Source: Quadrisphaera granulorum (GTDB taxonomy: Bacteria; Actinomycetota; Actinomycetes; Actinomycetales; Quadrisphaeraceae). Taken from it: DNA of 64,000 nucleotides. Made by a program: the position numbers and the translations under genes. Under the pieces are notes generated by a model. That model had not been told where the DNA came from. It did not search any database and saw only the letters and a list, made by a program, of their open reading frames with translations. Location of the stretch: the NCBI RefSeq assembly GCF_003149145.1, contig NZ_QGDQ01000011.1, forward strand, positions 82,214-146,213. The letters are read 5' to 3'. Within the stretch, counting starts at the first letter, position 1, and each line of letters begins with the position of its first letter. Positions 45,772 through 54,034 of the stretch are shown here, in pieces.

Positions 45772-47019
45772 GTGAGTCCCGCCCATGTTTTGGATGCCGA
45801 TGGCCTGCGGGCGCGCGTCCAGACCGAGCTGGACGCCGTGCTGGCAGCCCAGGCGGCGGTCCTGGCTGAGGTCAGCCCTGACTGCGACGCCCTCGTCGCC
45901 GGCGTCGCGCGTCTCGTCGCGGGCGGCAAGCGTCTGCGCCCGGCGTTCTGCTGGTGGGGGTGGCGCGGAGCCGGTGGGGATCCCACGGACCGCGCCGCGG
46001 GAGACGCCGTGGTCAGGGTGGCGACGGCGCTGGAGCTGTTCCAGGCGGCCGCGCTCATCCACGACGATGTCATGGACGCCTCCGACACCCGTCGCGGGAT
46101 GCCTGCCACGCATCGTTATTTCGCCGCGATCCACGGTGAGCGCCGCTGGGACGGCGACGCGGACCGCTTCGGTGACGCAGGAGCGATCCTCACCGGTGAC
46201 CTGTGCCTGGCGTGGTCCGACGAGGTGTTCCGCGGTGCAGACCTGGCGCCGGAGCGCCGGCGGACCGCGGAGCTCGTCTTCGACAGGATGCGCACCCAGC
46301 TCATGGGCGGGCAGTACCTCGACATGCTCGCGCAGGCAGCGCCGCTGCGGCGGATCGCAGCCTCGGCGATGCACGGCGCGGGAGGCACCGGAGGAAGTGG
46401 GTCCAGCGGCGGATCCGGTGGGGTTACCGCCCCGGCACCGCGTCGCGACAGCGATGACGCCCACACCGACGACGCCGACGAGACCGCCCTGCGCCGCTCC
46501 GAAGCCGACGCGCTGCTCGAGCGCGCGCGGCGGGTCATCTGCTTCAAGAGCGCCAAGTACTCCGTGGAACACCCCCTGCTGGTGGGTGCGGCCCTCGGGG
46601 GCGCCCCGAAGGAGCTGGTCGAGGCCTACAGCGCCTACGGCCTGGCCCTCGGGGAGGCGTTCCAGCTCCGCGACGACGTGCTCGGTGTCTTCGGAGACCC
46701 GGCGCAGACCGGCAAGCCGGCCGGTGACGACCTGCGCGAGGGCAAGCGCACGGTGCTTGTCGCGTACGCCCTGGGGGGCGCCAGCGCGGCCCAGGCCGAC
46801 CTGCTGCACCGCCACCTCGGAGATCCCCATCTCGACACCGACGGTGTGGCCGCGCTGCGTCGCCTCATGGTGGAGACCGGCGCTCTCGCCCGTGTGGAGG
46901 ACCTCATCGACGACGGCGCCCGCCGCGCCCGGGAGGCCCTCGCGCAGGCTCCCGTGACGCCGGAGGCGCGGGAGGCACTGGAGGCCCTCGTCGTCGCCGC
47001 CACCTCGCGCGCCGCGTGA
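45772..47019 (+). CDS. crtE: Polyprenyl diphosphate synthase (probable GGPP synthase)
   Basis: The 415-residue product has GGKRLRPAFCWWGW near residue 49, the first Asp-rich motif LIHDDVMDASDTRRG near 100 (DDxxD), the FKSAKYSVEHPLLVGAAL segment near 262 and the second motif QLRDDVLGVFGDPAQTGKP near 301. It should condense IPP with allylic diphosphates to give the C20 precursor for CrtB. An unusual Gly/Ser/Asp-rich insert of about 40 residues (near 205-245) lies between the two halves. The GTG at 45772 gives the family N-terminus; the open frame upstream is antisense to the phosphatidyltransferase. Chain length cannot be fixed by sequence alone. Confidence 0.9.
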   Translation: MSPAHVLDADGLRARVQTELDAVLAAQAAVLAEVSPDCDALVAGVARLVAGGKRLRPAFCWWGWRGAGGDPTDRAAGDAVVRVATALELFQAAALIHDDVMDASDTRRGMPATHRYFAAIHGERRWDGDADRFGDAGAILTGDLCLAWSDEVFRGADLAPERRRTAELVFDRMRTQLMGGQYLDMLAQAAPLRRIAASAMHGAGGTGGSGSSGGSGGVTAPAPRRDSDDAHTDDADETALRRSEADALLERARRVICFKSAKYSVEHPLLVGAALGGAPKELVEAYSAYGLALGEAFQLRDDVLGVFGDPAQTGKPAGDDLREGKRTVLVAYALGGASAAQADLLHRHLGDPHLDTDGVAALRRLMVETGALARVEDLIDDGARRAREALAQAPVTPEAREALEALVVAATSRAA

Positions 47020-47101
47020 CCCCCGCCGCCAGCACCTCGTTCGCCACCAGCGCCCTGCTCCCCGATATCCCCGCGTCCAGCCCCAGGCCAGGAGGCACCC
47101 C

Positions 47102-48721
47102 GTGACCGTGCTCTCGTCGCTGTCGTCCCCCCTGCTCAGCACCTCCCCCGGGGTCGCCCTGCGCCGCGCCGCCGACGCCGTGATCCCCGGCCGCCAGCGC
47201 GGCGTGATGGGGCCGACCGACCACGTCGTCGTCGTCGGCGCCGGGCTCGCGGGTCTGTCCGCCGCGATGCGGCTGGCCGGCGCGGGTCGCAAGGTCACCG
47301 TGGTGGAGCGGGAGGCGCACCCGGGTGGGCGCGCAGGCCGCATCATCGCGCCTGCTCCCGACGGCGCCGGTGACTACCGGTTCGACACCGGCCCGACCGT
47401 GCTGACCATGCCGGACCTCATCGCCGACTGCTTCGACGCGCTCGGCGAGGACATGTCCGACTGGCTGACGCTGGAGCCGGTCAGCCCGCTGTACCGGGCG
47501 CGGTTCGCCGACGGCTCCTCGATCGACGTCCACGCCGACCCCGAGGCCATGGCCGAGGAGGTGCGCCGCGTCTGCGGCGCCGACGAGGCCGCCGGCTACC
47601 GCCGCTTCGTGGAGTTCGTCTCCCAGCTGTACCGCGCGGAGATGCGCACGTTCATCGACAGGAACATCGACACCCCGCTCGACCTGGTCCGCCCCGACCT
47701 GCTGACGCTGCTGCGCCGCAAGGGTTTCTCCAAGCTGGCGCCGGTGGTGGCGCAGTACCTGCGCGACGAGCGGCTGCAGCGCGTCTACTCCTTCCAGGCT
47801 CTCTACGCGGGCCTGTCGCCGTACGACGCGCTCGCCATCTACGCCGTCATCGCCTACATGGACTCCGTCGCCGGGGTCTTCGCCGCTCGCGGCGGCATGA
47901 GCGCGGTGCCGTCGGCGATGGCCGCGGCCGCTGCGGCGCACGGGGTGGAGTTCCGCTTCTCCACGTCGGTGGAGAGGGTCGAGCACTCCGGCGGCCGGGC
48001 GAGCGCGGTCATCACGGCGGACGGCGAGCGGATCCCGGCGGACGCCGTCGTCCTCAATCCCGACCTGCCCGTCGCCTACCGCGACCTTCTCGGCGTCAAG
48101 CACCGGCGGCTGCGCCCGCTGGTGTACTCGCCGTCCTGCTACCTCATGCTCGCCGGGTCCAAGGCGTCCTACCGCGACACCGCCCACCACACGATCCTGT
48201 TCGGGCGGGCGTGGAAGGAGGTCTTCGCCGAGCTCACCGGCGGGCGGCTCATGAGCGACCCGAGCGTGCTGGTCTCCACCCCCACCGTCAGCGACCCGGG
48301 TCTCGCGCCCGACGGGCGGCACGTCTACTACGTGCTGTTCCCCACGCCGAGCCTGTCCGCGGGCGCCAAGCACGGGCTGGACTGGAACGAGGTCGCCCCG
48401 CGCTACCGCGAGCACGTCATCGCCACCCTGGAGCGGCGCGGCTACCCCGGCTTCGGCGACGGCATCGAGGTGGAGGACATCACCACCCCACTCGACTGGG
48501 AGCGCCGTGGCATGGCGGACGGCGCCCCGTTCGCCTCCTCGCACACCTTCGGGCAGACCGGGCCGTTCCGGCCGGGCAACCTCTGGGGAGAGAACGTCGT
48601 GTTCACCGGGTCGGGCACGCAACCCGGCGTCGGGGTGCCGATGGTGCTCGTCTCGGGACGTCTGGCCGCGGAGCGCATCACCGGCCGCGACCCCGGCTAC
48701 CGCTCCCGCGCGTGGCGGTGA
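47102..48721 (+). CDS. crtI: Phytoene desaturase
   Basis: CrtI desaturates phytoene stepwise toward lycopene. The 539-residue FAD protein has VVVVGAGLAGLSAAMRLAGAG near residue 41, HPGGRAGRI, YRFDTGPTVLTMPDLI near 92, and the C-terminal CrtI signature VVFTGSGTQPGVGVPMVLVSGRLAAERI near 500. About 40 residues precede the FAD motif. The GTG follows AGGAGG. It lies between the prenyl synthase and crtB and overlaps crtB by 4 nt, the standard actinobacterial crtE-I-B order. Confidence 0.95.
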   Translation: MTVLSSLSSPLLSTSPGVALRRAADAVIPGRQRGVMGPTDHVVVVGAGLAGLSAAMRLAGAGRKVTVVEREAHPGGRAGRIIAPAPDGAGDYRFDTGPTVLTMPDLIADCFDALGEDMSDWLTLEPVSPLYRARFADGSSIDVHADPEAMAEEVRRVCGADEAAGYRRFVEFVSQLYRAEMRTFIDRNIDTPLDLVRPDLLTLLRRKGFSKLAPVVAQYLRDERLQRVYSFQALYAGLSPYDALAIYAVIAYMDSVAGVFAARGGMSAVPSAMAAAAAAHGVEFRFSTSVERVEHSGGRASAVITADGERIPADAVVLNPDLPVAYRDLLGVKHRRLRPLVYSPSCYLMLAGSKASYRDTAHHTILFGRAWKEVFAELTGGRLMSDPSVLVSTPTVSDPGLAPDGRHVYYVLFPTPSLSAGAKHGLDWNEVAPRYREHVIATLERRGYPGFGDGIEVEDITTPLDWERRGMADGAPFASSHTFGQTGPFRPGNLWGENVVFTGSGTQPGVGVPMVLVSGRLAAERITGRDPGYRSRAWR

Positions 48722-49698
48722 CCCCCTCCCCCCGTCCGCCGGGTAGCGCCAGCCTCGACGCGGCGGGCATCACCGACCCGCAGCTACGCGCGGACCTGCT
48801 GGAGTGCCGCCGCCTGCACGCCGAGCACGGCAAGACGTACTTTCTGGCCACCGCGCTGCTCCCCCCGGCCAAGCGGCCGTGGGTGTGGGCGCTGTACGGC
48901 TTCGCGCGGTACGCCGACGAGTTCGTCGATTCCCTCACCGACCCCGACCCCGCCGCCCTCGTCGCCTGGTCGGACGAGTTCCTCGCCAGCCTCGACGGCC
49001 GCGCGCAGCCCACCGAGCCGGTGGGCCGGGCGATGCTCGCCACCGTACGGCGTTGGGACGTGCCGCTGGGCACGGTGACGGCGTTCCTCGACTCGATGCG
49101 CGCCGACATCACCACCACGCACTATCCGACCTACGCCGACCTGCAGGTCTACATGTATGGCTCGGCCAACGTGATCGGCCTGCAGATGCTCCCCGTGCTG
49201 CAGCCGCTACCGGGCTCCGAGGCGGAGGCCGCGCATCGCGCGGAGCTGCTGGGCGAGGCGTTCCAGGTCAGCAACTTCATCCGCGACGTCGGCGAAGACC
49301 TCGACCGTGGCCGCACCTACCTGCCCGACGAGCACCTGGTGGCCTTCGGCGTCACCCGCGAGCTGTTGGAGGCCGGGCGTCGCGCCGGACCGGACGCGCC
49401 GCTCGACGGGCGCGTGAAGGAGCTGCTGCGCTTCGAGGTGGCGGAGAACCGGAAGGTCTACCGCGAGGCAGAGCCGGGCATCGACCTGCTGCACCCCACC
49501 AGCCGAGACTCCATCCGCTGCGCCTTCGAGCTGTACGGCGGCATCCTCGGAGCCGTCGAGGACGCCGACTACCGGGTGCTCGCTCAGCGCGTGTCGGTGC
49601 CGCTCCCCCGGCGGCTGGCGGTCGCGCTGCCCGCTCTGGCCCGCGCCCGCGCCGCTCGCCGCGAGATGACCCGCTGGCGCTCTCTCCCCCCTCCGTGA
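48718..49698 (+). CDS. crtB: Phytoene synthase
   Basis: CrtB joins two GGPP molecules into phytoene. The 326-residue product has YFLATALLPPAKRPWVWALYGFARYADEFVD near residue 40 (first Asp-rich motif DEFVD), YMYGSANVIGLQMLPVL near 144, and AFQVSNFIRDVGEDLDRGRTYLPDEHL near 180 (second motif DVGED). GTG at 48718 overlaps the crtI stop; GTG at 48712 is an alternative. The TGA stop lies inside a palindromic repeat unit (49693-49717). Confidence 0.95.
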   Translation: MTPSPRPPGSASLDAAGITDPQLRADLLECRRLHAEHGKTYFLATALLPPAKRPWVWALYGFARYADEFVDSLTDPDPAALVAWSDEFLASLDGRAQPTEPVGRAMLATVRRWDVPLGTVTAFLDSMRADITTTHYPTYADLQVYMYGSANVIGLQMLPVLQPLPGSEAEAAHRAELLGEAFQVSNFIRDVGEDLDRGRTYLPDEHLVAFGVTRELLEAGRRAGPDAPLDGRVKELLRFEVAENRKVYREAEPGIDLLHPTSRDSIRCAFELYGGILGAVEDADYRVLAQRVSVPLPRRLAVALPALARARAARREMTRWRSLPPP

Positions 49699-49892
49699 TC
49701 ATGGGCGTCCGCCACCCCACCGTCCGTGATCGAGCCTGTTGCGAAATGCGACCTGAGGCGACCTGCACGGAGAATCACCGCAGGTCAGAGCGTTGCCCTC
49801 ACGTGCCGAAGGGCCCGAAATGGCCATTTCGCAACAGGCTCGATCATGGGCGTCCGCCACCTGAGCAGGGTGGCGGAAGTCCATGATCACGG
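49693..49892. repeat. Cluster of palindromic repeat units
   Basis: The unit CCGTGATCATGGG + cGTCCGCCACC occurs intact at 49693-49717, split at 49724-49731/49842-49861, and inverted at 49868-49892 (as GGGTGGCGGA...TCCATGATCACGG). The second and third copies face each other across a 6-7-nt loop and can form a long hairpin just before the MATE gene, whose own start sits in another partial copy (CCATGATCACG). The crtB stop codon lies in the first copy. A further copy is inside dnaE2 at 22339. The arrangement resembles REP/palindromic-unit elements. Confidence 0.8.
49732..49841. mobile_element. 110-bp MITE-like insertion with 17-bp terminal inverted repeats
   Basis: The ends GAGCCTGTTGCGAAATG (49732-49748) and its exact complement (49825-49841) flank 76 bp without coding capacity. 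GATC stands directly outside each end (49728-49731 and 49842-49845), and removing the element with one GATC restores a perfect copy of the neighbouring palindromic repeat, which supports a 4-bp target duplication. The ends resemble those of IS5-type elements (…CTGTTGCxAAA…), so it may be a non-autonomous derivative. An inner inverted repeat GACCTGC/GCAGGTC is followed by CAGAGCG, also found near 60206-60219. Confidence 0.72.
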
Positions 49893-49914
49893 TAGGAAAG
49901 TGAGCGGGAGATCC

Positions 49915-51252
49915 ATGATCACGCTGAGGGAGCAAGACCGGGAGGTCCTGCGGCTCGCCATCCCCGCGCTCGGCGCGCTACTCGCCGAGCCCCTGTTCCT
50001 CCTCGCCGACTCCGCCATCGTCGGCCGCCTCGGCGTCTTGCCGCTAGCGGGGCTCGGCGTGGCCGGGGCGCTGCTGGCCACGGCGGTGTCGGTGTTCGTC
50101 TTCCTGGCCTACGGCACCACCGCCATGGTGGCCCGTCGTGTCGGCGCCGGTGACCTCCGGGCAGCGCTGCAGGGCGGTGTCGACGGCATGTGGCTGGCGC
50201 TCGGCCTGGGCGTGATCGTCACACTGGGGGCCTTCGCGGCCAGCGGACCGCTCGTCGACGCGCTCGGTGCCTCCGAGGCGGCCCGCCCGTACGCCCTCAC
50301 CTACCTGCACTGGAGCCTGCCCGGACTGCCCGGCATGCTCGTCGTTCTCGCCGCCACGGGCGTGCTGCGGGGCTTGCAGGACACCACCACCCCGCTCGTC
50401 GTGGCCGTGTCCGGAGCCGTGGTCAACACCGTGCTCAACCTGCTGCTGGTCTACGGCGCGGGGCTCGGCATCGCGGGCTCGGCCGCCGGCACGGCGCTGA
50501 CGCAGCTGGGCATGGCTGCCTGGCTCGCGGCCGTCGTCGCCCGGGGCGTGCGCCGCGAGACCGGCTCCTGGGCAGCCCTGGCGCCCCGCGGCCTCGGGGT
50601 GCTCAAGAGCGCCCGCGACGGCGTGCCGCTGCTCGTGCGCACCCTGGCGCTGCGCGCGGCGCTGCTGCTCACCACGTATGTCGCCGCCCGTCAGGGCGAC
50701 GCGGGCATCGCCGCGCACCAGGTGGCCACGGTGCTCTGGACGACGACGGCGCTCGCCCTCGACGCCCTCGCAATCGCCGCGCAGGCCTTGGTCGGACGGG
50801 CACTGGGCGCCGACGATGCCGAGGGCGCCAAGACCCAGGTGAGGCGCCTCGTCCTCTGGGGCGTGGGGGCGGGGGTCGTCATGGGCGTCGTGCTCGCCGT
50901 CCTCGCCGTCCCGATCGCCGCCCTGTTCACGCCCGACCCGCAGGTCCGCGAGGCGCTGGCCGCCGCGACCGTGGTGCTGGCGTGCTGCCTGCCGCTGGCC
51001 GGGTGGGTGTTCGTGCTCGACGGTGTGCTCATCGGCGCTGGTGACGGCCGCTACCTGGCCGGCGCGAGCATCGCCTCGGCGGCGGTCTACGCGCCACTGG
51101 CGCTGGCCGTGCTGGCCTGGGCCCCGCAGGGGCGTACCGGACTGGTGTGGCTGTGGGTGGCCTTCGCGGGCGCCTACACGGCCGCGCGGCTGGTGACGCT
51201 GGTGCCCCGCGAGCGCGGCGGTGCCTGGCTGGTCACGGGCGCCACCCGCTGA
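49915..51252 (+). CDS. MATE-family efflux transporter
   Basis: The 445-residue product has 12 membrane segments in two halves and the MATE pattern: LRLAIPALGALLAEPLFLLADSAIVGRLG near residue 11, GVLRGLQDTTTPLVVAVSGAVVNTVLNLLLVYG near 151, and AHQVATVLWTTTALALDALAIAAQALVGRALGADDAEGA near 265, as in the DinF subgroup. The ATG at 49915 follows GGGAG; longer frames would run back through the MITE and repeats. MATE proteins export drugs or metabolites with Na+ or H+. The repeat hairpin just upstream may affect expression. Confidence 0.92.
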   Translation: MITLREQDREVLRLAIPALGALLAEPLFLLADSAIVGRLGVLPLAGLGVAGALLATAVSVFVFLAYGTTAMVARRVGAGDLRAALQGGVDGMWLALGLGVIVTLGAFAASGPLVDALGASEAARPYALTYLHWSLPGLPGMLVVLAATGVLRGLQDTTTPLVVAVSGAVVNTVLNLLLVYGAGLGIAGSAAGTALTQLGMAAWLAAVVARGVRRETGSWAALAPRGLGVLKSARDGVPLLVRTLALRAALLLTTYVAARQGDAGIAAHQVATVLWTTTALALDALAIAAQALVGRALGADDAEGAKTQVRRLVLWGVGAGVVMGVVLAVLAVPIAALFTPDPQVREALAAATVVLACCLPLAGWVFVLDGVLIGAGDGRYLAGASIASAAVYAPLALAVLAWAPQGRTGLVWLWVAFAGAYTAARLVTLVPRERGGAWLVTGATR

Positions 51253-51307
51253 CCCGCACCCGAGCAGAGCAGGAACACGATCCGGCGCCTGCGGAGTTGC
51301 AGCGATC

Positions 51308-52309
51308 ATGCCGGTCGACGCCACGGTGCTCCACGACGTCCTCGCCTCCCTCGAGGTGCAGCTCAGCACCGTGAGGCGCTCCGCGCTCCACGCGGACGGA
51401 CTGCTCCCGCTGACTCCTGGCACCACGTCGGTGGGCTACGTCGTCAGCGGTGGCATCACCGCCGACGTGACGGGGCAGCGCTCGTGTGCGGTCGACGCCG
51501 TCACGGGTCTGGCCACCGCCACGCCCAGCGCCCCGTTCGCCGAGCTCCACGCGGGTGACGCGTTCCTCGCGCAGGGTCACGGGCGGGGGCACGGCCGCAG
51601 CCCCGCCGTGCTGGCCGCGCCTGACGGCGCGCAGCTCGTGGTCGCGGACATCTCGATGGACTGGCCCGCGGGGGTGCAGGAACTGCCGCCGTTCGCGTGG
51701 GTGAGCGGCTTCTCGGAGGTCGAGCCCGCTGCCGCCGCACTGGCAGCGAACCTGGGGCCTTCGGACGACGACGACGGCGGCGCGGGCGGCGGAGTTCGAC
51801 CGGGCGACAGCACCATCTGCCGGATGATGGTCACCACCGTGGTGTTGTCGCTGGTGCGGGCCTGGGCGCAGGTGGGCTGCGCGCCCGAGGGCTGGCCCCG
51901 ACAGGCCACCGGCGACCCGCACCTGGCGCGCGCTGCCGCCGCCGTCCTCAGTGACCCTGCGCGCGACTGGACTGTCGACCAGCTCGCGGCGGTGGCCGCG
52001 CTGTCGCGCAGCGCGTTCGCCGAGAAGTTCCGCGCCGCATACGGCCGCACCCCGTTGGCTTTCGTCACCGAGGTGCGGATGCGCCGCGCGATGCGGCTGC
52101 TGGAGGGCGGGACGCCGGTCTTCGAGGTGGCCCGGTCGCTGGGCTACGCCTCCGAGGACGGCTTCAGCAGGGCGTTCCGCAGGTTCACCGGCGCCCCGCC
52201 CTCACAGTGGCGGACTCGTCAGCGGGCCGAGGCCGAGCTGGCAGGCGTCCGGTTCGACAGCCCGAACAGCACCGTCCCGACGAGCAGCAGGGCCAGCGCG
52301 ATGGCGTAG
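51308..52309 (+). CDS. AraC-family transcriptional regulator
   Basis: The 333-residue product has an N-terminal cupin-like sensor (about residues 5-175, with DAFLAQGHGRGHGRSPAVLAAPDGAQLVVADI), a Gly/Asp linker, and a C-terminal double helix-turn-helix (DWTVDQLAAVAALSRSAFAEKFRAAYGRTPLAFVTEVRMRRAMRLLEGG, VFEVARSLGYASEDGFSRAFRRFTGAPPSQWR). The domain ends near residue 302; the last 30 residues are encoded over the 3' end of the convergent MFS gene, a 91-nt antisense overlap. The regulator may control that exporter, as such pairs often do. Confidence 0.9.
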   Translation: MPVDATVLHDVLASLEVQLSTVRRSALHADGLLPLTPGTTSVGYVVSGGITADVTGQRSCAVDAVTGLATATPSAPFAELHAGDAFLAQGHGRGHGRSPAVLAAPDGAQLVVADISMDWPAGVQELPPFAWVSGFSEVEPAAAALAANLGPSDDDDGGAGGGVRPGDSTICRMMVTTVVLSLVRAWAQVGCAPEGWPRQATGDPHLARAAAAVLSDPARDWTVDQLAAVAALSRSAFAEKFRAAYGRTPLAFVTEVRMRRAMRLLEGGTPVFEVARSLGYASEDGFSRAFRRFTGAPPSQWRTRQRAEAELAGVRFDSPNSTVPTSSRASAMA

Positions 52310-53472
52310 TCCGCGACGACGCCCACCTGGTCGACCAGCAGCCCGCCGAGTCCGGCCGCCAGCACGATGGCCAGCTGGAACCCGACCACGATGAGGCTGC
52401 CGCCGGCCTCCAGGCGGTCGGGCGTGCGCCGCCCGATCCACGCGTTGACGACGATGAGCCACGACGCGAAGGCGAACCCCCACACCGTCACCGCCGTGCC
52501 GACGGCGACCAGCGATCCCGGCACCGCGATGACGGTGGTCACCGACGCCGCCACCGCGAGGGGCACGGCGACCGAGACGGCACCGAAGGCCCTGTCGATG
52601 ACCATCCCGATGACGACGTTGCCGACGAGCCCACCCACCCCGAAGAGGGCGAGCAGCAGCACCACCGTCTCCGCGTCCGCGCCGGGCACGCGCTCCAGGG
52701 CGAGCCGCACGTACGTGTACGCGGCAAAGTGCCCGAGCACCACGAGCACGTGCCCGGTCATCGCGAGCGCCACCCCGGGGCGGCGCAGGGTCTCGGCGAG
52801 CAGCCCGAGGCCGGAGGTCGGGGCGGCGGGAACCGTCGGCAGGAAGAGGCGCAGCGGCACGGCGAGGAGCAGGGAGGCGACGCCGACGACGACGAACGTC
52901 GCGCGCCAGTCGAGCGCCTCGCTGAGCAGCACCCCGAGGGGCACTCCGGCGACGGTGGCCAGCGACAGCCCTGCGGTCGTGAACATCACCGACCTGCCCA
53001 GCCGCTCAGGTCCGGCGATGCGCGCCGCCACGGTGATCGACATGGCCCAGAAGGCGCTGATCGACGCGCCCAGCAGCACGCGTGCGAGGAGCACGAGCCA
53101 GAGGTTCGGCGCCAGCGCGACGAGGAGGTTGGACAGGCCCGCGGCCAGGGCCACCCCCACGAAGAGGGTCCTGCGGTCGAGCCGAGGGAACAACATTCCG
53201 ACGGTCGGGGCGACGAGGAGCCCGACCAGCGCCGTCGCGGTGACGGTCTGACCGGCCTGACCGGGGGTGACCCCCAACCCGGCGGCCATCTCGGTGAGCA
53301 TCCCGTTGGGGACGAACTCCGCGGTGACCAGCAAGAAGCTCGTGAGCATCATGGCCACGAGCGCGGGGAGGGCCCTGCTCACGGCTCCCGAGGGCTCGGG
53401 AGGAGCCGGCGGAGCGGGACGTCGGGCAGCGGCTGCGTCAGGACTCTGGGTGAGGCGTGCTGTGGTGTCCAC
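52219..53472 (-). CDS. MFS transporter (DHA1, AraJ/SotB-like)
   Basis: The 417-residue protein has 12 membrane segments, beginning ALPALVAMMLTSFLLVTAEFVPNGMLTEMAAGLGV near residue 32 and carrying GMLFPRLDRRTLFVGVALAAGLSNLLVALAPNL near 78 and RVLLGASISAFWAMSITVAARI near 115, the pattern of the DHA1 sugar/drug efflux group. The GTG at 53472 is preferred because upstream sequence lacks coding character, but no strong ribosome site is visible. It is convergent with and overlaps the AraC gene by 91 nt. Confidence 0.87.
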   Translation of the reverse strand: MDTTARLTQSPDAAAARRPAPPAPPEPSGAVSRALPALVAMMLTSFLLVTAEFVPNGMLTEMAAGLGVTPGQAGQTVTATALVGLLVAPTVGMLFPRLDRRTLFVGVALAAGLSNLLVALAPNLWLVLLARVLLGASISAFWAMSITVAARIAGPERLGRSVMFTTAGLSLATVAGVPLGVLLSEALDWRATFVVVGVASLLLAVPLRLFLPTVPAAPTSGLGLLAETLRRPGVALAMTGHVLVVLGHFAAYTYVRLALERVPGADAETVVLLLALFGVGGLVGNVVIGMVIDRAFGAVSVAVPLAVAASVTTVIAVPGSLVAVGTAVTVWGFAFASWLIVVNAWIGRRTPDRLEAGGSLIVVGFQLAIVLAAGLGGLLVDQVGVVADYAIALALLLVGTVLFGLSNRTPASSASAR

Positions 53473-53582
53473 CCGTCGAGCGTGGCGCGGGACGGAGACG
53501 GCGGTCCGACCGCGCGTCCGCGCTTCCCGACCGACCGTCCGTCCGTCCGTGAGCCTCAGTGCCTCACGGCTACCGCACGAGG

Positions 53583-54002
53583 TCAGTACCCGAGCACCTG
53601 CGCGCGCCGCCGCACCGGGGCGATGCGGTTGTTCCGCAGCGCCTCCACGGGAGCGCATCCGAGCGCCTCGTCAGGGGTGAACAGCCAGCGCAGAGCCTCG
53701 GCGTCGCTGAAGCCGGCGTCGAAGAGCACCGTCAGCGTTCCGGGCAGGCTAACCATCGGCTCCGGCTCCACGAGCAGCGTCGGGATCTGCAGCACCTTGG
53801 GGGTGCCGCGACGCACGCCGAGCAGCAGCCGCTCGTCGATCATGCGTCGCACCTTCGGCACGTCGCTGCCGAGCCTCTCGACGATGTCGGGGACGGTCAG
53901 CCAGCCGTCGTCGGGGACCAGCTCAGCAAGGATCGCCAGCTCTTCGGACACGTCAGCCACGCGCAGAGCCTGCCATCGCAGCGGCTTGGTCAGAGAAGCC
54001 AC
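53583..54002 (-). CDS. Rv2175c-family DNA-binding protein
   Basis: The 139-residue product has a winged-helix-like N-terminal half (GWLTVPDIVERLGSDVPKVRRMIDERLLLGV near residue 33) and a C-terminal half LPGTLTVLFDAGFSDAEALRWLFTPDEALGCAPVEALRNNR near 86, as in Mycobacterium tuberculosis Rv2175c. That protein is phosphorylated by the neighbouring kinase PknL, which abolishes its DNA binding. Here it is divergent from a PknL-like kinase with 32 nt between starts, the same arrangement as in mycobacteria. The target genes are unknown. Confidence 0.9.
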   Translation of the reverse strand: MASLTKPLRWQALRVADVSEELAILAELVPDDGWLTVPDIVERLGSDVPKVRRMIDERLLLGVRRGTPKVLQIPTLLVEPEPMVSLPGTLTVLFDAGFSDAEALRWLFTPDEALGCAPVEALRNNRIAPVRRRAQVLGY

Positions 54003-54034
54003 CCGGCAGGAGACGCGACCGTAGACTCGCCACT

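Noticed and set aside
49726..49914. N-terminal extension of the MATE protein from an ATG at 49726
   Set aside because: It would translate the MITE and palindromic repeats; the ATG at 49915 has a ribosome site and gives the family N-terminus.
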